DNA of 64,000 nt from Rhodocyclaceae bacterium (GTDB lineage: Bacteria; Pseudomonadota; Gammaproteobacteria; Burkholderiales; Rhodocyclaceae): positions 124,001 through 188,000 of the forward strand of contig JADJEF010000018.1 in NCBI GenBank assembly GCA_016702335.1. Direction: 5' to 3'. A program made the position numbers and the translations under genes. Shown here one piece after another: positions 25,811 to 34,564 of this stretch. Each line of letters starts with the position of its first letter. The first letter of the stretch is position 1. The notes under the pieces are model-generated. The model saw only the letters and a list, made by a program, of their open reading frames with translations, was not told the origin of the DNA and ran no database searches.

Positions 25811-27544
25811 ATGGTTCAAGCCAACGTCATTGAACACCGACTGCACACCCCATCCCGGGCTGGCGTTGTCCTCGCTCAACGCCTCCGGGCAATGGGTCAG
25901 GTACATCTTTGGCTGATGATGTTCGCTCTCGTATTCGGGTTTTTATCGGTAGCGCTGGCCGGTGAGAAGGTGTACTACCCACGCCCCGAAAGCGCCAAGG
26001 ACCCGCGCACGGAATATCCCGTCAAGCTCTTCAATCTGGCGATGAAGAAGGCGGGCGCCAAGTACGAGCTCGTTCCAAGCAAAGATGTCATGAACCAAGG
26101 GCGGGCTATTGTGGAGGTTGAGCAGGCCACTGGCAGTGTGACACTGGTCTGGTCAATGACCTCAGTGGAACGCGAGAAAAAGCTCTTGCCTATTCGCATT
26201 CCTATTTACAAGGGACTCATTGGCTGGCGCTTGCCGCTGGTCACGAAAAAGAATCAGGACCGGCTCAAGAACGTAACCGGTATCGAGGATCTCAAGCAAT
26301 TTACTGCCGGACAAGGCCACGACTGGCCGGATACCGAAATACTCAGAGCAAACGGCCAGACGGTCGAAATCTCAAGCAATTACGAAGGGCTTTTCGCCAT
26401 GCTTACGCGCGAGCGCTTCGACTATTTTCCCCGCTCGGTGGCGGAAATCTGGGCGGAGGCCGAAGGCCACGCGGGCGAAGGCATCATTGTTGACCAGAGC
26501 ATCGCGTTGCACTACCCGGCGGCGTTCTATTTCTTTGTCAACAAGAGCAACAAGACTCTCGCCGAGGCTCTGAAAAAGGGCCTTGAGTTAGCCATCAATG
26601 ACGGTTCGTTTGATCAGTTGTTTTATGAATACAACAGTGCGGTCATCACTCGTTCAGCGCTGGACAACCGGCGCATCATCGAGATGAGTAATCCTTTGCT
26701 GCCGCCTGAGACGCCGCTCCACCGGGCCGAGCTGTGGTTCCGGCCCAAGCAGGTGGTGATCTATCCCAATATCGACGGGCTGGGCTCCCGGGCGATCGGC
26801 TACAAGGTGCTGGAGCTGGCACTGGCCAAATCGGGCAAACCGTTTATCGCCAGAATTTCTGATAGGCCATCGGCCAATCAGGACCGCGCTCGCTACGAGT
26901 TGGAGGTGGGCGGCATCGGCGTCGTCGATACCGGGCTGATACCGGATGGCAATAGGGTCATCAGCCCCATTCCACTGCCACTCGATATGGGTATTCTGGG
27001 CTGGCGCTTGCTGCTGATTCACAAGGACAAGGCGTCGCAGTTTGAATCAATAAAGACGCTGGAAGGCCTGCGCACGCAGGTGGCCGGACAGGGGAAGAAC
27101 TGGGGCGATGTCGCTATTCTGAAAAACGCAGGCATCTCGGTGATACAGGCGGAAAGCATGGAGTCGCTGCTGCGCGCCGGCAATGCCCAACGCTTCGACT
27201 TCATTCCCCTCGGGGCCAGTGAAGCGTTTGGAATTCTGGGTCAAAACAAAAGTGATGCGCCTGATCTTGTGGTGGAACCTTCACTCGCCTTGCACTACAA
27301 GTTTGGGCGATTCTTTTATGTTCGTAACGACAACAAGACGTTGCGACAAGCGATCGAGGCCGGGATGAAAAAGGCCGTCGCTGACGGCAGCCTTCAGGCA
27401 CTGCTGAAGGAGCACCCGATGTACGGGGACGCTTTTGCCAAGGCAAATCTCAAAGGTCGCTCTATTGTCGAGATCGACAATCCCAACCTTCCGCCGTGGT
27501 TCAAGACCATCGACAAGAAGTGGTGGTTCAACCCGGTACGATGA
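25811..27544 (+). CDS. Secreted protein with two tandem solute-binding-like domains
   Basis: About 577 residues with an N-terminal hydrophobic segment (HLWLMMFALVFGFLSVALAGE) that could be a signal peptide or anchor. Two halves are clearly related: each has a GWRLxL block (LIGWRLPLV and ILGWRLLLI), an AGQGxxWxDxxIL block (AGQGHDWPDTEIL and AGQGKNWGDVAIL), xFDxxP, and a final SLALHY. This is an internal duplication of a type-2 periplasmic binding fold (amino-acid-binding-like). No permease or ATPase gene is adjacent, so a sensory or scavenging role is more likely than transport. ATG 25811 has a GAGAGAAA upstream; a GTG at 25772 is in frame. Confidence 0.75.
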   Translation: MVQANVIEHRLHTPSRAGVVLAQRLRAMGQVHLWLMMFALVFGFLSVALAGEKVYYPRPESAKDPRTEYPVKLFNLAMKKAGAKYELVPSKDVMNQGRAIVEVEQATGSVTLVWSMTSVEREKKLLPIRIPIYKGLIGWRLPLVTKKNQDRLKNVTGIEDLKQFTAGQGHDWPDTEILRANGQTVEISSNYEGLFAMLTRERFDYFPRSVAEIWAEAEGHAGEGIIVDQSIALHYPAAFYFFVNKSNKTLAEALKKGLELAINDGSFDQLFYEYNSAVITRSALDNRRIIEMSNPLLPPETPLHRAELWFRPKQVVIYPNIDGLGSRAIGYKVLELALAKSGKPFIARISDRPSANQDRARYELEVGGIGVVDTGLIPDGNRVISPIPLPLDMGILGWRLLLIHKDKASQFESIKTLEGLRTQVAGQGKNWGDVAILKNAGISVIQAESMESLLRAGNAQRFDFIPLGASEAFGILGQNKSDAPDLVVEPSLALHYKFGRFFYVRNDNKTLRQAIEAGMKKAVADGSLQALLKEHPMYGDAFAKANLKGRSIVEIDNPNLPPWFKTIDKKWWFNPVR

Positions 27545-27641
27545 TCGAGGCCGAGCGATCATGTGGGGTGAGGCGTGTCGTTGGCTCGCACAAACCCGGA
27601 GCGCAATACCGTGGGGGGGCGGGTTTACCGCCTTGAGCCGA

Positions 27642-29279
27642 CTACGGGTTGCGTCGGTGGCGTGTCGTCAGATCAGGGGCCTTCAGCGGCACGTGCACCG
27701 TAAAGCGGCTGCCCGAACCCAGCGTAGATGTGGCGGTAATACGACCACCGAGTACATGCGTGACCAGACTGTGCACGATGGCAAGACCCAGACCCGAGCT
27801 GCCCTGGCCCAGACGCGAGGTGAAGAACGGGTCAAAGACCCGTGTCAGGTTCTCGGCAGGAATACCTACGCCAGTATCGTTGCATTCGATGTCGACCGCG
27901 TGTTCGCCTACCGCCCGCGCACTCAGGTAAATGCAGCCTTCAGTGCGCCCGGCGAAAGCGTGGGTCATGGCGTTTTTCACCAGGCAGCCGATCACATGCT
28001 TGAGTGGGTCGGGGTAGCTGTCCAGTTCGATGCCGGGGGCGGAGGTGGTTATCAGTTGCAGCGAGGAAACCCGTAGCGCTTCGCTGACCTGATGTGTCAC
28101 ATCGTCGAAAATTTCATTCACGGTGAAGGTTCGGCGCTGTTCGGACTGTTGATTCGCGGCCAGTTGCTTGAACGACTGTACCAGCCCGGCGGCACGCTGG
28201 ATCGAGCTGACCAGCAGGTTTGATCCAGCCATTGCGTTCGACAAGAATTCTTCGAGCGTGCTGCGCCTGACGGCACCCTGGCGAATGTGCACGGCCAACT
28301 CGTCAGCACCGTCCTGAAAGGATGTGGCCACAGTCAGCGCATTTCCCAGCGGGGTGTTCAGTTCATGGGCGACACCGGCGACCAGGCGACCGAGGGAGGC
28401 CATTTTCTCGCTCTCGACCAGTTCGCTCAGCGTCAGTTGCAGTGTTTCCATGGCTTTGGCCAACTGGTCGTTGGCGGCCGATAGTTCGCGCGTGCGTGCT
28501 TCGACCCGATGCTCGAGTTCGTTGGCATAGGCGGCTACCGAGGCCTCGGCCGCGCGGCGCTTTTGATTCTCAGCGGTGAGTTCGCGATTCACCTGTTCCA
28601 TGCTGCCGATCAGTGCCGCCAGCGCCTGGCGGGTGTCTTCGAGGCTTTGCCCGACCCGACCGATTTCGTCATTGCGGTTCCAGACAATTTCCTGACTCAG
28701 CCGGTTTTTGGCAATGTCTCGCGATTGGCGTACCAGTCGGTCGACCGGGCGTACCAGTCCGATGTAAAAAACCAGTGACAAGAGGCCCAGTGTCGCGGCC
28801 AGCGTCCAGGCGGTTCGGGTGTAGAAGCGTTTTTCGGCTTCGTCCAGACGCTGATAGATGATTTCGGTGCTCAGTTCCAGCGAGAAGATCGCAACATCGC
28901 CTTGGGGCTGTCCCTGTTTCGGTGTGCCGGGCACATTGCGCGTGGCCGAGAGTACCGGTATGTCTGGGGCTATTTCACGGCTCATCGTCGCAATCAGGCG
29001 GCCATCAGGGTGCGTGACGGTGACTGAGCGAATTTTGGTATCGAGCATCAGCAAGGCAAGCACGCCGTCGATGTAGGCTTTGCTCTGATCGTCGCCGATG
29101 GTGCGTTCGAGAATGTCGCCGTAGCGGTCACGCTCGACCAGCAGGTCAGCGTAGAGCGCAGCTTGTACCTCGGCTTTTTCGTGCCGCAGGGAAAACCAGG
29201 AAGGCCCGACCAGCCCTAGCACCAGCGCCAGCACCATGGTGAAACGCAGGGAGTTCGGTGGGCGTAGTTTCCAGCGCAT
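27642..29279 (-). CDS. Sensor histidine kinase with HAMP domain
   Basis: A 545-residue membrane kinase: transmembrane helix at about 12-30, a periplasmic sensor region to about 155, second helix at about 160-180, HAMP (VRPVDRLVRQSRDIAKNRLSQ), a coiled-coil linker, the phosphoacceptor segment GRLVAGVAHELNTPLGNAL, and a HATPase domain with VKNAMTHAF, DTGVGIPAENL and SSGLGLAIVHSL. No receiver domain and no response-regulator gene adjoins. The ATG at 29279 overlaps the porin stop by one base; the phosphate-binding-like protein and porin upstream in the same operon probably feed its input. Confidence 0.88.
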   Translation of the reverse strand: MRWKLRPPNSLRFTMVLALVLGLVGPSWFSLRHEKAEVQAALYADLLVERDRYGDILERTIGDDQSKAYIDGVLALLMLDTKIRSVTVTHPDGRLIATMSREIAPDIPVLSATRNVPGTPKQGQPQGDVAIFSLELSTEIIYQRLDEAEKRFYTRTAWTLAATLGLLSLVFYIGLVRPVDRLVRQSRDIAKNRLSQEIVWNRNDEIGRVGQSLEDTRQALAALIGSMEQVNRELTAENQKRRAAEASVAAYANELEHRVEARTRELSAANDQLAKAMETLQLTLSELVESEKMASLGRLVAGVAHELNTPLGNALTVATSFQDGADELAVHIRQGAVRRSTLEEFLSNAMAGSNLLVSSIQRAAGLVQSFKQLAANQQSEQRRTFTVNEIFDDVTHQVSEALRVSSLQLITTSAPGIELDSYPDPLKHVIGCLVKNAMTHAFAGRTEGCIYLSARAVGEHAVDIECNDTGVGIPAENLTRVFDPFFTSRLGQGSSGLGLAIVHSLVTHVLGGRITATSTLGSGSRFTVHVPLKAPDLTTRHRRNP

Positions 29280-30556
29280 CAAAACACAAAGTCTGCGCTC
29301 AGGGTGAGCAGATTGAAGCGCTTGTCGCGCGGCGCATCGCCCAGACAGTTGGCCGAAGAGGTCAGCGGCGAGGTGCCGTTGCAGTAGCGATCAGACTTGA
29401 ACGACAAATGCTCGACCTCGGCTTTGAGCGCTACGCTGGGCATGACATCCCAGCGCACGCCGGCGGCATAGGCATTGCGGCTGGTATCGTTGCCATCCAG
29501 AATGGTGTTGGTGCGCGCTATGGCCCCCTGCAGCGCCGCGGGGCCAACCAGGTTGAGGGTGCCACGTTCGTTGCCATGGATGCGCAAGGTGCCAACACTC
29601 AGGTAGGGCACCCAGTCATTGAAGCGTCGTTCCAGCGTCAGTTGCGACGCGACCATTTCGCCAAAGATGGCATTGGTTTCGTTGGCCGCCAACTCGCTGG
29701 TTAGCGTCCATTCGCCAAAGCGACCGCGGGCCCCGATCGTCGCCACGTTGTAGGTGGCACCTGTACGGCGCGAGCGTTCAAAGGCGTCGGCTTCCTTGCT
29801 GCAACCATTGCAGCCGAGCGCCGCAGCGGCGCGCAAGGCCGGGGGCAGGGCTTCCAGTGCAGCGTAGCCGTTGCCGCCCAGGGTGACGTTGCGGGCACTG
29901 GAATAGGAGCCGCGCAGGAGCCAGGCAGGGTTTTCCCAAGAAATGACGGCTCCGGCAAGCTTGTCGGAGTTGTAGCTGCGCGCGAGGCCGTTCTCGTCTC
30001 CGGCGACATCGAAACTCTCACGCCCGCCCCAGAGCTCAATCCCCAGGCTGCCACCCGCCAATTGCCTGGCCCAGCGCGCACTGAGGCCGTTGTGTTTGGA
30101 GAGCGGATACACCGCATACAACTGCTGCGAGACTCTGGTCGTAGCAAAGGCATAGCGGGCGAAGCGGTATTCGGACTGCATGAACGTGGGTGAAAGAAGG
30201 CGACCGGCACTCAGCCGCAGTTCCGGGGTCAGGTCATACTTTACGAAGGCCCACTCGACGCGCGGGGAAAAGCGGCCGGTGTGATCGGTGGTAGCGACCA
30301 CCTGCACAGTGCCGGACAGATCTTCATGCGGCCGCACATCCATCTGCAGGGCGAGTAGTGAATCGGTATTGAAGGCCCAATCACCGGGCTGCACCTTGGG
30401 CTGGAAGAACTGGCGGTACCCCACATGGCTGCTGGTAGTGCGTGTCGCCGCCACCGAGCCAAAGCCATGAATGGCGAGATTGCCGTCCAGCAGTTCGACC
30501 GCACTTCCGGTCAGGGGCAGCAGCGCCATCATGCCCCAGAGTGAGCGTACCCTCAT
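29279..30556 (-). CDS. Outer-membrane porin-like beta-barrel protein
   Basis: A 425-residue exported protein: signal peptide at about 1-20 (LLPLTGSAVE), many alternating amphipathic strands (LAIHGFGSVAATRTT, VEWAFVKYDLTPELRLSAGRL) and a C-terminal phenylalanine (LLTLSADFVF), as expected for an outer-membrane barrel. A CNGC pair near residue 182 is unusual for a porin. Its ATG overlaps the stop of the small binding protein by 4 nt (ATGA), and its end overlaps the histidine kinase start. Similar three-gene sets (small PstS-like protein, barrel, kinase) occur in other proteobacteria, from memory; the ligand is unknown. Confidence 0.8.
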   Translation of the reverse strand: MRVRSLWGMMALLPLTGSAVELLDGNLAIHGFGSVAATRTTSSHVGYRQFFQPKVQPGDWAFNTDSLLALQMDVRPHEDLSGTVQVVATTDHTGRFSPRVEWAFVKYDLTPELRLSAGRLLSPTFMQSEYRFARYAFATTRVSQQLYAVYPLSKHNGLSARWARQLAGGSLGIELWGGRESFDVAGDENGLARSYNSDKLAGAVISWENPAWLLRGSYSSARNVTLGGNGYAALEALPPALRAAAALGCNGCSKEADAFERSRRTGATYNVATIGARGRFGEWTLTSELAANETNAIFGEMVASQLTLERRFNDWVPYLSVGTLRIHGNERGTLNLVGPAALQGAIARTNTILDGNDTSRNAYAAGVRWDVMPSVALKAEVEHLSFKSDRYCNGTSPLTSSANCLGDAPRDKRFNLLTLSADFVF

Positions 30557-30990
30557 TGCGGCCACCTTGCCAAAACGCGATGTGTGTTGAGGAGAAACGG
30601 CGCATCGATATAACCGATGGCGTTGGGGTTGCTGCCCACGAGGGCGGCGACTTCCTTGCTGGAAAAGGCCTCGCGCGGGGGCGCGGCGCGGTTTGAAAAC
30701 AGCAGCTTGGCCTGCTCGGCACGTGCCTGCGCAATGCTCATGTCGAGCAGGCGCTGATAAAAACCCCGCTTGATTTCCTGGCGGTCATTCTGATCGACGA
30801 CCACGGCTCGCCGGCCATCGGGAAAGCGTGCTTCCTTGCCGGCATACAGGTCGGCAATCTGAGCCTCACTGAGCGTCGTCAGGTTGGCGCTATTGACGAT
30901 GATCAGCAGATCGGACGCGTGTACCTGCAAGGCAACACACGACAGTGCAATCGGCAACAGGCGCAGAAAAAAACGTGCTATCGGATTCAT
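30553..30990 (-). CDS. Small phosphate-binding (PstS-like) periplasmic protein
   Basis: A 145-residue protein with a signal peptide (cleavage near VHASD, about residue 25). The rest matches one lobe of PstS-like binding proteins: LTEAQIADLYAGK-like LSEAQIADLYAGKEARFPDG, then RQEIKRGFYQRLL and NAIGYIDAPFL. Such short versions are common as stand-alone genes and lack the second lobe of transport-associated PstS. It is first in a three-gene operon with the barrel and the histidine kinase, 209 nt from the divergent nnrS. Confidence 0.82.
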   Translation of the reverse strand: MNPIARFFLRLLPIALSCVALQVHASDLLIIVNSANLTTLSEAQIADLYAGKEARFPDGRRAVVVDQNDRQEIKRGFYQRLLDMSIAQARAEQAKLLFSNRAAPPREAFSSKEVAALVGSNPNAIGYIDAPFLLNTHRVLARWPQ

Positions 30991-31124
30991 GGTGAAACGA
31001 AAAAGCGGCGGTAATGCGACTCACGTCACCGGCTTCCGGATGTCTCTCTCCTGTGTTTTTTTATCTTTTGGGGGCGACACAATTCTACTTGAGCGGCCAG
31101 AGCTGACGGCGCGATTGCCCTGTC

Positions 31125-31138
31125 TTGAGGTCAATCAA
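31125..31138 (+). promoter_or_regulatory. FNR/NnrR-like operator upstream of nnrS
   Basis: TTGAGGTCAATCAA fits the FNR/Dnr palindrome TTGAT-N4-ATCAA with one mismatch in the left half. It lies 61 nt before the chosen nnrS start, a plausible activator position. FNR-family control of nnrS by low oxygen or nitric oxide is known in other proteobacteria. Confidence 0.6.
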
Positions 31139-31199
31139 CGTCTTCCGGCGAGAATTCGGATCAAATGGAACCTGTTTCCATCCTCTGGCCCCATGGGCC

Positions 31200-32399
31200 A
31201 TGACATTCATGCCCTTGCTCCGAATTGAAGATCCGGCGGTGCGCAAAGCGGCCTCGGGCGGCTTTGCTTTGTTTGCCCTCGGCTTTCGCCCCTTTTATCT
31301 CCTGGCCGCGCTGTTTTCTGCGCTGGCCGTACCGGCGTGGCTGCTGGTTTTTTCCGGGCACTGGACGGCGCCTATGCCCGGCGCGTTGTGGCACGGCCAC
31401 GAAATGCTTTTCGGCTTTGCCTGTGCGGTGATTGTCGGCTTCTTATTCACCGCCGGACGCAACTGGACCGGCTTGCCCACACCCACAGGTGCGCCTCTCG
31501 CTGCCTTGGCCGGCGTATGGCTGGCGGGGCGTCTGATGATGGCGTTTGCCGGCGACACGGTGGCCGGTGCCGTAATCGACCTGGCGTTTTTGCCCGCCGC
31601 CGCGTTTGCGCTGGGGCGTGTGCTGGTGCAGGCAAAAAGCCACCGCAACTACTTTGTCCTGGTGCTGCTTAGCCTCTTGACCCTGTGCAATCTGGGTTTT
31701 CACCTGGCCCGTTTCGGGGTGCTGGCGCTTGATCCGCTGCAGGCGATCTGGGCGGCTTTGTCCTTGGTCACCCTGTTGGAAACCGCCATTGGCGGGCGCG
31801 TCATACCTATGTTTACCGCCAGCGCCCTGCGTGGTGTGAAGCAATGGCAGCACCCGCGGCTGAATCAGGCCGCCATCGCTCTGACGGCGGTGGCCCTGCT
31901 GCTCTGGGTGCTCGGATTTGCTGTGCTGGGGGCACCGCTGGCCCTGGTGGCCGCACTCCTGCAGTTGGTCCGCAGTGCCGGCTGGAACCCGTGGGCGACA
32001 CGGCGCACGCCACTGCTGTGGATTTTGCATCTGGGACATCTCTGGATACCCATCGGGCTGCTACTGCTGGCACTGACTCAGTGGGGCTGGGTGCCGCGCA
32101 GCGCGGCGGTACACGCGCTGACCATAGGTGCGATTGGCGGTCTGATCATCGGCATGATGACCCGCACGGCACTGGGACACACCGGCCGCATGCTGGTCGC
32201 CGGCCCGGTAGAGACGAGCGCCTATGTGCTGATTCAGCTGGCGGTACTGGTGCGTGTGGCAAGCCTGCTGTTCGTGCCCTTGTGGGCGATCGCCGGGATT
32301 AACGTCGCCGGCAGCCTTTGGGCGCTGGCGTTCGGCCTCTACTTTGTGCGCTACCTGCCTTTGCTGGCGCGCGCCAGACCGGACGGCAGGCCGGGCTAA
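31200..32399 (+). CDS. nnrS: NnrS family haem-copper membrane protein
   Basis: A 399-residue integral membrane protein with about twelve helices and the NnrS landmarks ALGFRPFYLLAALF, LWHGHEMLFGFACAVIVGFLFTA (the HGHE haem-ligand region near residue 65), GGRVIPMFTASAL and GGLIIGMMTRTALGHTGR. NnrS proteins counter nitrosative stress by limiting dinitrosyl-iron complex formation during nitrate or nitrite respiration. ATG 31200 is chosen; ATG 31209 is possible. No nitrite or NO reductase genes are in the window. The FNR-like box and a terminator frame it as a single-gene unit. Confidence 0.9.
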   Translation: MTFMPLLRIEDPAVRKAASGGFALFALGFRPFYLLAALFSALAVPAWLLVFSGHWTAPMPGALWHGHEMLFGFACAVIVGFLFTAGRNWTGLPTPTGAPLAALAGVWLAGRLMMAFAGDTVAGAVIDLAFLPAAAFALGRVLVQAKSHRNYFVLVLLSLLTLCNLGFHLARFGVLALDPLQAIWAALSLVTLLETAIGGRVIPMFTASALRGVKQWQHPRLNQAAIALTAVALLLWVLGFAVLGAPLALVAALLQLVRSAGWNPWATRRTPLLWILHLGHLWIPIGLLLLALTQWGWVPRSAAVHALTIGAIGGLIIGMMTRTALGHTGRMLVAGPVETSAYVLIQLAVLVRVASLLFVPLWAIAGINVAGSLWALAFGLYFVRYLPLLARARPDGRPG

Positions 32400-32416
32400 C
32401 GCCCGCGGCTTTGTTT

Positions 32417-32470
32417 AGCCACCCCCAAGCCATGACATAGCTCGCAAGGGGGAGTCGTGGTGGCTTTTTG
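32417..32470 (+). terminator. Probable Rho-independent terminator after nnrS
   Basis: AGCCACC (32417-32423) pairs with GGTGGCT (32459-32465); CCC and GGG runs inside could extend the pairing. The stem is followed by five T. The loop is long, so the fold is less certain than the cspA one. Confidence 0.5.
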
Positions 32471-32481
32471 TATGGTTTTAA

Positions 32482-32505
32482 TATACTGTATAAAAAGCCA
32501 TGATA
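32482..32505 (+). promoter_or_regulatory. LexA-like SOS box over the imuA start
   Basis: TATACTGTATAAAAAGCC begins like the LexA consensus CTGTATAT-N-ACAG; the left half is perfect and the right half is poor (CAT where CAG is expected). It overlaps the imuA ATG at 32500. imuA-imuB operons are LexA-controlled in many proteobacteria, which supports the call. Confidence 0.5.
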
Positions 32506-33267
32506 TCAGTTTCCAATTTATCCCCTGCTACGGCGCTGCCCCTTGATCAACTGCTCACCCGAGCCGATCTCTGGCGCGGGGCGACGCCTATCGCCGTCTC
32601 GCCAGCGCCGACTTGCGGTACGGGCTTCGCGTCACTGGATGCGCAGTTGCCCGGTGGTGGCTGGCCGCGTGGGCAGATCACCGAAGTGCTCGCGGCAGAA
32701 GGTGGCGCAGGTGGCAGGGGCGGCGGCGCGGGGGAACTGTCGCTGCTGACCCCCGCGTTGGCGCGCATTACCCAGGCGGTGGGCAAGCTGGTGGTGATTT
32801 TCCCCTTGCAATGCCCGTGGCGGATGCATGCCCCCGCCTGGGCCGGTGCCGGCGTGGCAACCGGGGCGATGCTGCTGGTGCGTCCGCAAAATCTGCGCGA
32901 TATGCTCTGGGCCGCAGTGCAAAGTGCCCGCTGCCCGGGCGTGGGCGCGGTGCTCTGCTGGCTGGACGCGCGGGTGCCGGTGAATAGTCTGCGGCGGCTG
33001 CAGGTTGCCGCCGGCGAGGGCGGTGGCTGCCTCTTTGTCGTGCGCCCCGCCGCGTGCCGGACGATACCCTCGCCGGCCCCCTTGCGTCTGGCGGTGCAGG
33101 CGCAGGGGCCTGAGCTGCTCATTGAGTTGATCAAGCGGCGGGGCCTGCCTGCCGGTTTGCCCCTGCGGCTACGTACCCGCTCATTTTTTACCGGCCAGGA
33201 GGAAGTCGATGCTCTGGTGCGTGCTGACACCGGCACCGCCCGACCCGCAGCGCTCATCGGCGCCTGA
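32500..33267 (+). CDS. imuA: ImuA-like SOS mutagenesis protein
   Basis: A 255-residue RecA/SulA-like protein of the ImuA family. GTGFASLDAQLPGGGWPRGQITEVL near residue 40 is the family's opening and resembles a degenerate P-loop region; VIFPLQCPWRMHAPAWAGAGV and GVGAVLCWLDARVPVNSLRRLQVAA follow. In other bacteria ImuA works with ImuB and DnaE2 in damage-induced mutagenesis. Residues 30-41 (PIAVSPAPTCGT) are encoded by a copy of the 29-bp repeat. The downstream imuB overlaps it by 59 nt in another frame. Confidence 0.85.
   Translation: MISVSNLSPATALPLDQLLTRADLWRGATPIAVSPAPTCGTGFASLDAQLPGGGWPRGQITEVLAAEGGAGGRGGGAGELSLLTPALARITQAVGKLVVIFPLQCPWRMHAPAWAGAGVATGAMLLVRPQNLRDMLWAAVQSARCPGVGAVLCWLDARVPVNSLRRLQVAAGEGGGCLFVVRPAACRTIPSPAPLRLAVQAQGPELLIELIKRRGLPAGLPLRLRTRSFFTGQEEVDALVRADTGTARPAALIGA
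32590..32618 (+). repeat. 29-bp dispersed repeat, copy 4 (inside imuA)
   Basis: Forward copy within imuA, read as PIAVSPAPTCG. The copy in the second hybrid kinase (42971) is read in the same frame as KIAVSPAPSWG. Differs from copy 1 at only a few positions. Confidence 0.85.
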
Positions 33268-34564
33268 CACGCCGGCCAGCCCCTCTGTGCCGATTGTGCC
33301 GATTGCGCCGGAAGTCGGTGGCTGGCCCGCGCTCGCCTGCTGGGCAGGCAACTACACCTCGCAGGTATCGCTGGAGTTGGCGGTACCGGCGCTGTCGTTC
33401 GAGATCAGCGGCAGTCTTCGCCTTTTCGGCGGGCAGGGGGCGCTGCTGGCGCGCATTCGGGAGGAACTTCCGGTCACGCCGCAGCCGCTTAACCTGGCGG
33501 TCGCGCCGGTGGCGCGTGGCGCTCTGTGGCTGGCCCGGGCCGGTGATCAGCGGGTCTATGAGGATTTATCAGGCATGCGCGCCGCGCTTTGCCAGGTGCC
33601 GCTGTCGGTGTTGCCCTGGCCGCTGTCGGTGCAGGAACGCTTGCGCGGTTTTGGCTTTCGTCGTCTGGGTGACTTGATCGATCTGCCGCGCGCGGCGCTG
33701 GCAACGCGCATTGGCCGGCCACGGGTGCTTGATCTGGCCCGGGCGCTGGGCGAGTTGGCCGACCCGCTGCCCTGGTTTCAGTTTCCGCAGCGTTTCGTTC
33801 AGTCACTGGAGCTGCCGGCGCCGGTGAATTCGGCGCCGGCCTTGCTCTTTGCCGCGCGCCGGCTGGTCAGTGCGCTGACCGGCTGGCTGGCGGTGCGCAT
33901 GGCCTCGGCCAGTGTGCTGCACTGGCAGATCGCTCACGGGCGCGGGCAGCCGCCCACCTGTCTGCCGCTGCACTTCAGTGAGCCGGTGCACACGCCCGCG
34001 CGGATAGAGCGGGTGCTCAAAGAGGCGCTCGATCGTTTGCCCTTGCCCGCACCCGCGCTGGAACTTTGGCTGACGGTGGCGCAGGTGCAAGCGCAGGATG
34101 CGCGCACCCAGACCCTGTTCGCCGGGGGCGCGGGGGCCTCGGCAGAAACGGGGCTGGCCGAGCTGATTGATCGTCTGCACGCGCGCCTGGGGGTGGCCGC
34201 GGTAAGCGCCTTGGCGTGCCAGGCCGACCATCGCCCGGAGCGCGCCAGCGTGGAGGGGCCGCTTACGGATAAGGGCGCTGGAGTGATCCCCTATCCGCAA
34301 GTCGGCGCTGGCAACACGGCGATTGCCCGCCCACTATGCCTGTTCGATACCCCCGTGGCCCTCGCCGAGCATCAGGGGCGGCCCTGGCGCGGCGGTGCGC
34401 TGCAGCTATTGGCCGGCCCGGAACGGATCGAGTCGGGGTGGTGGGATGGCGATGATGCGGTGCGTGATTACTTCATCGCTCAGGATAGGCAGCGTTGCTG
34501 GCTATGGGTGTTCCGGTCCGGCGGCAGTGCGCCGCGCTGGTTTTTGCATGGCCTCTTTTCCTGA
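33209..34564 (+). CDS. imuB: ImuB-like inactive Y-family polymerase, shortened N-terminus
   Basis: A 451-residue ImuB-type protein. It begins with the typical MLW, but within about 50 residues moves directly to LELAVPALSFEISGSLRLFGG, a segment that normally lies about 100 residues in; the intervening palm/finger part is replaced by a Pro-rich stretch. After that, the thumb-like HhH (RLRGFGFRRLGDLIDLPRAALATRIG) and the little-finger region are normal. ImuB is normally catalytically dead and recruits DnaE2 to the clamp. No dnaE2 follows. A reverse copy of the repeat encodes PQVGAGNTAI near residue 365. The 3' end overlaps the convergent SGNH hydrolase by 63 nt. Confidence 0.82.
   Translation: MLWCVLTPAPPDPQRSSAPDTPASPSVPIVPIAPEVGGWPALACWAGNYTSQVSLELAVPALSFEISGSLRLFGGQGALLARIREELPVTPQPLNLAVAPVARGALWLARAGDQRVYEDLSGMRAALCQVPLSVLPWPLSVQERLRGFGFRRLGDLIDLPRAALATRIGRPRVLDLARALGELADPLPWFQFPQRFVQSLELPAPVNSAPALLFAARRLVSALTGWLAVRMASASVLHWQIAHGRGQPPTCLPLHFSEPVHTPARIERVLKEALDRLPLPAPALELWLTVAQVQAQDARTQTLFAGGAGASAETGLAELIDRLHARLGVAAVSALACQADHRPERASVEGPLTDKGAGVIPYPQVGAGNTAIARPLCLFDTPVALAEHQGRPWRGGALQLLAGPERIESGWWDGDDAVRDYFIAQDRQRCWLWVFRSGGSAPRWFLHGLFS
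34295..34323 (-). repeat. 29-bp dispersed repeat, copy 5 (inside imuB)
   Basis: Reverse copy within imuB, in a linker before the C-terminal part, read as PQVGAGNTAI. Same antisense frame as the copy in mod. Confidence 0.82.

Noticed and set aside
27610..27625. G-run between convergent genes as a phase-variable tract or terminator
   Set aside because: Not within a gene, and no stem with a T-run is present.
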